Origin: Flavobacterium cheongpyeongense
GTDB lineage: Bacteria; Bacteroidota; Bacteroidia; Flavobacteriales; Flavobacteriaceae
Assembly (NCBI RefSeq): GCF_003202435.1
Contig: NZ_QJHK01000013.1
Span: 88,129 to 152,128, forward strand
Length of the DNA stretch: 64,000 nt
Reading direction: 5' to 3'
Part shown: one piece after another, positions 58,490 through 64,000 of the stretch
How the letters are laid out: each line of letters begins with the position of its first letter
Position numbering within the stretch: position 1 is the stretch's first letter
Notes under the pieces: generated by a model
The model's input: only the letters and a program-made list of their open reading frames with translations
Told to the model about the DNA's origin: nothing
Databases searched by the model: none
Translations under genes and position numbers: made by a program

Positions 58490-59527
58490 TTATGGTGCAG
58501 GATCAGGAATCATAGTCTGAACTTCATCAATCTCAGCCAAGATTTCTTTTGAAAGTGTTACGTCAACAGTTGCAATATTTTCTTTTAACTGATCTAATGT
58601 TGTAGCACCAATAATCGCACTGGTTAAAAAAGGCTGTTGCAATACAAACCCTAAAGCCAGTTCAGTCAAAGTCAATCCGTGTTTATGGGCAATTTCCTGA
58701 TATAAACGTGTTGCTTTGGTGCTTTCTTCACTATTATAACGTTTGTATTGCGGAAAAAGATTGATTCTGGCATTTGGGTGAGGTTCTCCGGTTAAGAACT
58801 TGCCCGATAAAACTCCAAAAGCCAATGGAGAGTAAGCTAACAATCCTACATTTTCATGAATGGAAACTTCTGCAGAACCAACTTCAAAAAGGCGGTTTAA
58901 TAAATTATACGGATTTTGGATGGTTTTGATTCTGGGTAAATTTTGATATTTACTTTCTTCCAGAAAACGCATCATTCCCCAGGCATTTTCGTTTGAAACT
59001 CCCAAATGTTTTAGTTTACCTTCTTTAATCAAAACATCAAAAGTTTCAAGGACTTCCCTGAAATTATCTTCCCAGGCTTCATCCTGGACTTTAAATCCGC
59101 GTTGACCGAAGCAATTGGTTTTTCGTTCCGGCCAGTGTAACTGATACAAATCAATATAATCCGTCTGAAGTCTTTTTAAGCTGTTTTCTAAAGCATATTT
59201 GACGCTTGCGGGAGAAAAATCGCCCTTTTCGCGCATATAGGTAAAATTTGGATTTGGGCCAGCAATCTTTGAAGCTAAAACTACTTTATCACGATTTCCT
59301 GTTTTTTTGAACCAGGTACCGATAATTTTCTCAGTGCTTCCATAAGTTTCTTCTCGGGCAGGAACGGAGTACATTTCGGCAGTATCAAAAAAGTTGACTC
59401 CTTTTTCAAGAGCATAATCCATTTGATAATGCCCTTCGGCTTCAGCGTTTTGTTCTCCATAAGTCATAGTCCCAAGGCAGATTTTGCTCACTTTTATATT
59501 GGTGTTGGGCAGCGTAGTGTATTTCAT
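58490..59527 (-). CDS. Aldo/keto reductase
   Basis: A 345-residue NADPH-dependent oxidoreductase with a TIM barrel. It starts MKYTTLPNTNIKVSKICLGT. The catalytic residues are seen as Asp in GVNFFDTAEMY, Tyr of the same block, Lys in KVVLASKIAG, and His in DLYQLHWPERK. It is of the Tas/YajO-like type by length and by the TALENSLKRLQTDYIDLYQ-like block. The substrate is unknown. The start at 59527 is preferred to the ATG at 59539 four codons earlier; the difference is minor. A TATCTTTG box lies at 59553-59560. Confidence 0.92.
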   Translation of the reverse strand: MKYTTLPNTNIKVSKICLGTMTYGEQNAEAEGHYQMDYALEKGVNFFDTAEMYSVPAREETYGSTEKIIGTWFKKTGNRDKVVLASKIAGPNPNFTYMREKGDFSPASVKYALENSLKRLQTDYIDLYQLHWPERKTNCFGQRGFKVQDEAWEDNFREVLETFDVLIKEGKLKHLGVSNENAWGMMRFLEESKYQNLPRIKTIQNPYNLLNRLFEVGSAEVSIHENVGLLAYSPLAFGVLSGKFLTGEPHPNARINLFPQYKRYNSEESTKATRLYQEIAHKHGLTLTELALGFVLQQPFLTSAIIGATTLDQLKENIATVDVTLSKEILAEIDEVQTMIPDPAP

Positions 59528-59552
59528 ATTTTGTGGCATTGCAATATTTTCT

Positions 59553-59560
59553 CAAAGATA
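59553..59560 (-). promoter_or_regulatory. -7 box upstream of the aldo/keto reductase gene
   Basis: Minus strand TATCTTTG, exact TAnnTTTG, 25 bases before the ATG at 59527. Confidence 0.55.
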
Positions 59561-59872
59561 CAACCGTATTTCTTAAATGATAAAGTTACAAAAGTTAAAA
59601 AGTGCTTTAGTTTTCATCAAAAATGCAAGATATTGATTCAGCGAAATTTAATTTTTGTCTCTCTTTTTTAAAACATTTGGTACTGAAAATCAGATGTTTT
59701 ATGTTTTTAAGAGTAGTAATTAACTTGTTATATATGGGCTGGTACATGGTTTTTATTGTAGGTAAATACTTCTGATACTTACTTTTTTCATTCTAAAATA
59801 GGTCGCTCATCGACTAATAATGTTTTTCATCTAAAAGGTATGAAATTTCATAAAAAACCTGATTTTACTGGC

Positions 59873-59880
59873 TATTTTTG
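59873..59880 (+). promoter_or_regulatory. Candidate distal -7 box for the surface-protein gene
   Basis: TATTTTTG, exact TAnnTTTG, 189 bases before the ATG at 60070. A second candidate is at 59954-59961. Confidence 0.4.
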
Positions 59881-59922
59881 CACCTATCCTATTGGAAATT
59901 GATTGGAAGAATTAAAATCCGT

Positions 59923-60001
59923 CCTACGGTTTTTTACGTAGGTAAGAATAAATTAATTTTGTAAGATGATATTCTGTTTCAATGCCCTATAAATTCATAG
60001 G
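59923..60001 (+). promoter_or_regulatory. Leader region with two hairpins and a -7 box before the surface-protein gene
   Basis: CCTACG/CGTAGG (59923-59928 with 59937-59942) is followed by TAATTTTG (59954-59961, exact TAnnTTTG) and CCTAT/ATAGG (59986-59990 with 59997-60001). The remainder of the 530-base gap between 59540 and 60069 has no gene that I can see. The long spacer suggests a regulated promoter or an untranslated leader of about 100 bases. Confidence 0.45.
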
Positions 60002-60069
60002 ACTATTGCAAAAAAACAGAAAAGTCTTGTCATAAAGAAATGCTTTTATAAGAATTAATGATGTTTATT

Positions 60070-63000
60070 ATGAAGAAAATTTTACTTATTCTCCTTTTTA
60101 CTGTTTTTTACACAAATGCAAATGCTCAATGCTCAATCACATCAACCACTAATGCATCAGCTCTTACTTGTGGCACTTCGCCTTTATCTTCATGTGGAGG
60201 AATTTTATATATTGGCAATGGGACAAATGCTATGAGTTTGAATATGAATCAAAATTTAGATCTTGAGTGTTTAGGTGCGATTCAACTTATAGTGAGAAAT
60301 AATGCTACTTTAGATTTTTCAGGAGGTAATTATGATTTAAAATTAGCTTCAGGTTCTTCTGTTGTATTTCAAACAGGTTCAAATATTTATAGTGGTGGAG
60401 GTTGTAGTGCATCTGACAGAATTTATATAGGAGGATCGGTTGTGGCAAATTGTAATGGTAGCGGTAGTACACCTTCATTCTCTCAAATAGTTAACAATGG
60501 AGGCATTAATCAGGCAGGAATTTTGTCAGGTAATCAATATATATGTACTTATGGTACGAATACAACAACTTTTACTTCTACATTCACCGGAGGAACCTGG
60601 TCTACTAGTAATTCTTCAATAGCTACTGTAAATTCTTCGTCAGGTGTTGTAACCGCAGTAGCTGTAGGGACTGCAACAATAACTTATACCAAATCTGGTG
60701 TAACAGCTACCCGAATTGTGTATGTTGCTAATGGGCCATCTGCAAATGCAGTTGTAACGGGGCCAACTACCCTGTGTCAGGCTACAATAGCTAATTATAC
60801 GGCAAGTGCGGTTTCAGGGGCATCGTCTTATACATGGTCTTATGGAGGTTCTGGTGCAACTATTACCCCAGCTACTGATGGGCTTTCGGCCAGTATTTCT
60901 TTTAGCTCGGCAGCAACTTCAGGAAATCTTAAAGTGACTACTACAAATCGCTGCGGTAGTGCTGGAGGAGGAAATGAAATTTGGATTACGATTAATCCAA
61001 TAATTACTGCTATTCCCGTGGCGACCTCTATAAGTGGCAATTTACAATGTGATTATGCTGAGCCAAGATGGAACACAGTATCTAATGCAACTGGATATTA
61101 TTTAGATATTGCCACCGACAGTGGATTTACGAATTTTGTTACAGGCTATAATAATTTTTTTGTTTCGGGTAACAATTCCAGTAGTCCGGCATATAATCTT
61201 CCGGCAGGAGTTTTATACTATAGAGTTAGGGCATACAACAGCTGTACAACAACTGCAAATTCTAATACTGTAAGTTTTCAGACAACAGCACCGCTTGGAG
61301 GCTCGGTTGCACCGGCACAGACTATTTGCTCAGGAAATTCTGCAACATCAAATCTTACATTGAGTGGTTATTCAACCACAAATACAGCAATAGTTAAATG
61401 GCAAAAAGCCAGTGATCTGGGATTTACTTCTAATGTATCCAATATTTCTGAAACAACCAATGTTTTGTCTATCGCTAAAATAGGTGTTTTAACTTCAAGT
61501 ACTTATTTTAGGGCACTTGTTCAAAATCAATTTGGATCATGGTGTATGACTTATTCTACACCTGTATTAATAACAGTCAACAATACAATTTCAACGGCTT
61601 CATCAACCCCAACGGTTTGTATTAATACAGTATTAACTCCAATAACTCATACAGTGATTGGTTTTACAGGTATAGGAACTGTAACTGGTTTGCCAGCTGG
61701 AGTAACTTCATCTTTATCGGGCAATACATTAACCATTAGTGGTACTCCTACAGCTTCGGGAACTTTTAGTTATACTATTCAATTAACTGGGGGGAGCTGT
61801 GGAGGCGGTACAGGAAATGCTACGGGAGTTATAACGGTAAGACCGGTTTTTACATCAGGAACTATAAGTAATACAGGAGAAACAATTTGCAGTAATACCA
61901 TTCCGGCGTTAACAATAGGCAGTACTACTGCTGCAAGTGGTGGAAACAATACAATTACTTATCAGTGGCAATATAGTACAGATAATAGTTTTGCAACAGG
62001 AGTAACCACTGTTAATAGTAATACGGCAACTTATAACCCCACACAAACTTTAACACAAACGACTTATTATCGTCGTCAGGCAAGAGATGGAAGCTGTAAT
62101 ACTGCATTTACAAGTTCAGCAAATATCTGGACTGTAACTGTTTCAGCAAATACGTTTTCAGTAGCCCCAACAGGAATCACCGGAACAACGACAATTTGTA
62201 ATGGAAATTCTACTATGCTTACAGTAAATGGAGGCTCAGCAGGAGTAGGAGCAACAGTACAATGGTTTACAGGTTCTTGCGGAGGTACATCTATAGGGAC
62301 TGGAAACAGCATTACGGTTTCACCAACATCGAATACAACTTATTATGTGAGATATAGCGGGACTTGTAATACAACTACTTGTGCTTCAGTCACAGTCACA
62401 GTAAGCCCTAGACCAACACCAACATTTACAACACCTGCCGTGGCTCAAACTTGTGCAGATGTACACATGACTTATGCTACTCAGACTGGACAATCTAATT
62501 ACGTGTGGGCTGTTTCAGGTGTGTTAAATACAGATTACAAACTTATTGCAAGAGGTACCGGTACAGATTATGATATTGTAATCGAATGGTTAACAAGTGG
62601 GACTAAAACGGTTACAGTTAATTATAATAATTCAAATGGCTGTAATGGAGCCTCGGCAGCAACTTATACAACTCAGGTAACAGCAATTGACAGAGGACAG
62701 GTAAACGGAGGAAGAGAAGATTTGTGCAAAAGTGATCCACTTCCAACATTAACGTTGCATAGTATTTCAGGAAATACAATTCCTTATACTGTTGATCCTT
62801 CATTGGTTGTAAAATGGCAGTATAACGATGATATTAATAATTCAGCAGCTACCTGGTTTGATATTCCGGATCCGCAAAATGTTGTTAATAATGTAACTTA
62901 TACGCCTCAGGCATTTCCGGGAGCTTTTAGAACTTACAGAGTTGTATTGCAAAACGGATCCTGTACAAAAGAGTCTATAGAAACCAGAATTGCAATAGTT

Positions 63001-64000
63001 GCTTTTAATGCTCCAACTTTTGGAACAATAACCTATCCAACTTGTACAGTTGCTACTGGTAGTGTGGTTTTAAATAATTTACCATCAGGAAACTGGACAT
63101 TATATCGTAACGGAACTCTTGTAACAACAGGATCAGGAACTAGCTATACTCTTTTAGGTGTCGCAGCAGGTACTTATACGTTTACAGTTAAGGAAGGGAA
63201 TTGTACTTCTGATGCTTCTGCAATATTAAACATGAGTCAGGTGGCCAATACCTGGGATGGTACAAAGTGGTCCAAAACGGGTGATACTACATTGCCAACT
63301 GCCGGAGACAAAATCGTTTTTGAAGGTAATTATACTGTAACAAATGATATAACGGGATGCAGCTGTACGGTAAATTCTGGAAATGTAATTGTAAATTCTG
63401 GAAAAACCTTAACGATTAAAAATGAGGTAAATGTTAATGGAGGAACTTTAACATTTGAAAATAATGCAAGTTTACTACAAGATGTTAATACAACAGCAAA
63501 CAACAACTCGGGTTCTATCACTTACAAGCGTTCCTCACAGGCTATGAAGCGTTACGATTTTACCTATTGGTCCTCACCTGTAGAGAACCAAACGTTATCT
63601 AATTTGTCACCTAATACCCGTTGGGACAAATACCTTTCTTATACAGGAGCTGTTTGGAAAGAAGAGTTGAGTTCAGGTGTAATGCAGCCAGGTATCGGTT
63701 ATATCATTCGTGTTCCTGAACCGAATGTATTATACCCTAACGGAGAGTTTTGGAATACGGCGAGCTATGTTCAGAATCTTTCATTTACCGGTAAACCCAA
63801 CAATGGAAACATTACCAGCAGCCAGTATATGGATAAAGATAAATATTACCTGATTGGAAACCCTTATCCTTCGGCTATAAATGCAGATGATTTTTTGTAT
63901 GGTAATGCCAATAATAGTAATATCTTAGGCGGAACAGTGTATTTCTGGACGCACAATACGGCTATTAAATTAGTCAATTCTAAATATGCTTATGTTTCAG
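60070..64000 (+). CDS. Large secreted Ig-repeat surface protein, 3' end beyond the window
   Basis: An open frame from the ATG at 60070 runs without a stop to the window edge, giving more than 1,310 residues. It begins with a signal peptide (MKKILLILLFTVFYTNANAQ). Next come a Cys-containing N region (about 20-150), a BIG2-like Ig domain (about residues 165-230, STSNSSIATVNSSSGVVTA), a PKD-like stretch, a fibronectin-III-like part (about 340-410), a He_PIG-like putative Ig domain (TVTGLPAGVTSSLSGN, about 540-580), further Ig-like repeats (YQWQYS, TTYYVRYSG), and a C-terminal region with YWSSPVENQTLSNLSP and YYLIGNPYPSAINADDF. This layout is typical of adhesin-like proteins exported by the type IX system; the sorting domain would lie beyond 64000. 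Other in-frame ATGs are at 60058 and 60061. It is likely anchored or released at the cell surface. Confidence 0.88.
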   Translation, partial: MKKILLILLFTVFYTNANAQCSITSTTNASALTCGTSPLSSCGGILYIGNGTNAMSLNMNQNLDLECLGAIQLIVRNNATLDFSGGNYDLKLASGSSVVFQTGSNIYSGGGCSASDRIYIGGSVVANCNGSGSTPSFSQIVNNGGINQAGILSGNQYICTYGTNTTTFTSTFTGGTWSTSNSSIATVNSSSGVVTAVAVGTATITYTKSGVTATRIVYVANGPSANAVVTGPTTLCQATIANYTASAVSGASSYTWSYGGSGATITPATDGLSASISFSSAATSGNLKVTTTNRCGSAGGGNEIWITINPIITAIPVATSISGNLQCDYAEPRWNTVSNATGYYLDIATDSGFTNFVTGYNNFFVSGNNSSSPAYNLPAGVLYYRVRAYNSCTTTANSNTVSFQTTAPLGGSVAPAQTICSGNSATSNLTLSGYSTTNTAIVKWQKASDLGFTSNVSNISETTNVLSIAKIGVLTSSTYFRALVQNQFGSWCMTYSTPVLITVNNTISTASSTPTVCINTVLTPITHTVIGFTGIGTVTGLPAGVTSSLSGNTLTISGTPTASGTFSYTIQLTGGSCGGGTGNATGVITVRPVFTSGTISNTGETICSNTIPALTIGSTTAASGGNNTITYQWQYSTDNSFATGVTTVNSNTATYNPTQTLTQTTYYRRQARDGSCNTAFTSSANIWTVTVSANTFSVAPTGITGTTTICNGNSTMLTVNGGSAGVGATVQWFTGSCGGTSIGTGNSITVSPTSNTTYYVRYSGTCNTTTCASVTVTVSPRPTPTFTTPAVAQTCADVHMTYATQTGQSNYVWAVSGVLNTDYKLIARGTGTDYDIVIEWLTSGTKTVTVNYNNSNGCNGASAATYTTQVTAIDRGQVNGGREDLCKSDPLPTLTLHSISGNTIPYTVDPSLVVKWQYNDDINNSAATWFDIPDPQNVVNNVTYTPQAFPGAFRTYRVVLQNGSCTKESIETRIAIVAFNAPTFGTITYPTCTVATGSVVLNNLPSGNWTLYRNGTLVTTGSGTSYTLLGVAAGTYTFTVKEGNCTSDASAILNMSQVANTWDGTKWSKTGDTTLPTAGDKIVFEGNYTVTNDITGCSCTVNSGNVIVNSGKTLTIKNEVNVNGGTLTFENNASLLQDVNTTANNNSGSITYKRSSQAMKRYDFTYWSSPVENQTLSNLSPNTRWDKYLSYTGAVWKEELSSGVMQPGIGYIIRVPEPNVLYPNGEFWNTASYVQNLSFTGKPNNGNITSSQYMDKDKYYLIGNPYPSAINADDFLYGNANNSNILGGTVYFWTHNTAIKLVNSKYAYVS

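Noticed and set aside
60840..62803. Several minus-strand open frames of 60-80 codons inside the large surface-protein gene (60840-61040, 62076-62312, 62618-62803, 63330-63521).
   Set aside because: They are antisense shadows of a long, clearly protein-like plus-strand frame and have Pro/Val-rich translations without any motif.

Overview
The window is a stretch of ordinary chromosome from a member of the Bacteroidota, almost certainly a Flavobacterium or close relative. This rests on the AT-rich sequence, the recurring TAnnTTTG promoter box of this phylum, SusC-like TonB receptor and lipoprotein types, a DUF4270 lipoprotein, an atpDC pair separated from the other ATP synthase genes, and a giant Ig-repeat surface protein of the type IX secretion kind. 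I see no rRNA, tRNA, CRISPR array, insertion sequence, integrase or prophage gene.

Layout. 1-7.7 kb: ssb, a DUF2461 gene, a small Lys/Cys-rich protein, ferritin, then two paralogous secreted proteins of unknown function (2094-3575 and 6057-7448) that bracket a CAT-like acetyltransferase, a HAD hydrolase and an EamA transporter; a frameshifted scrap of a third paralog lies at 7534-7631. 7.7-16.2 kb: metG, a DUF1080 protein, a CDGSH iron-sulfur protein, a PhzF-like protein, a TlpA-like thioredoxin overlapping a frameshifted YdeI/OmdA gene, a small basic protein, a DMP19-like protein and a lipoprotein. 16.4-25.1 kb (plus strand): serS, a TPR protein, DUF4286, rsmA-mgtE, proC, a D-2-hydroxyacid dehydrogenase, DUF805 and TM2 membrane proteins. 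25.1-29.0 kb: an OlsF-like two-domain acyltransferase divergent from exonuclease III, then an OmpA-type lipoprotein.

29.0-36.0 kb (minus strand): a biotin region with a beta-ketoacyl synthase, bioA, bioD and, further upstream, bioF, interrupted by an ECF sigma factor with an overlapping membrane partner and a TraB/GumN protein. 36.1-38.0 kb: atpD-atpC. 38.2-46.5 kb: a TonB receptor with an SGNH hydrolase lipoprotein, and an operon of a half-length glycogen-synthase-like protein, a DUF4270 lipoprotein and glmS. Divergent from it run panC-panD, an esterase-like protein without the usual serine, radA, an AsmA-like/GT51 glycosyltransferase fusion and an RDD membrane protein. 53.8-58.4 kb: a LytS/LytR-type two-component pair, then a vWA lipoprotein and an L,D-transpeptidase-like lipoprotein. 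58.5 kb to the end: an aldo/keto reductase and a secreted Ig-repeat protein starting near 60.07 kb that stays open to the window edge.

Most genes are housekeeping. The points most worth a second look are a dispersed hairpin repeat present in three copies with compensatory stem changes, two frameshifted gene remnants at A-runs, a 48-bp nested AAACGTTT palindrome, the degenerate half glycogen synthase in a glmS operon, and the esterase with GHD in place of GHS. I did not find a clear new defence or mobile system.
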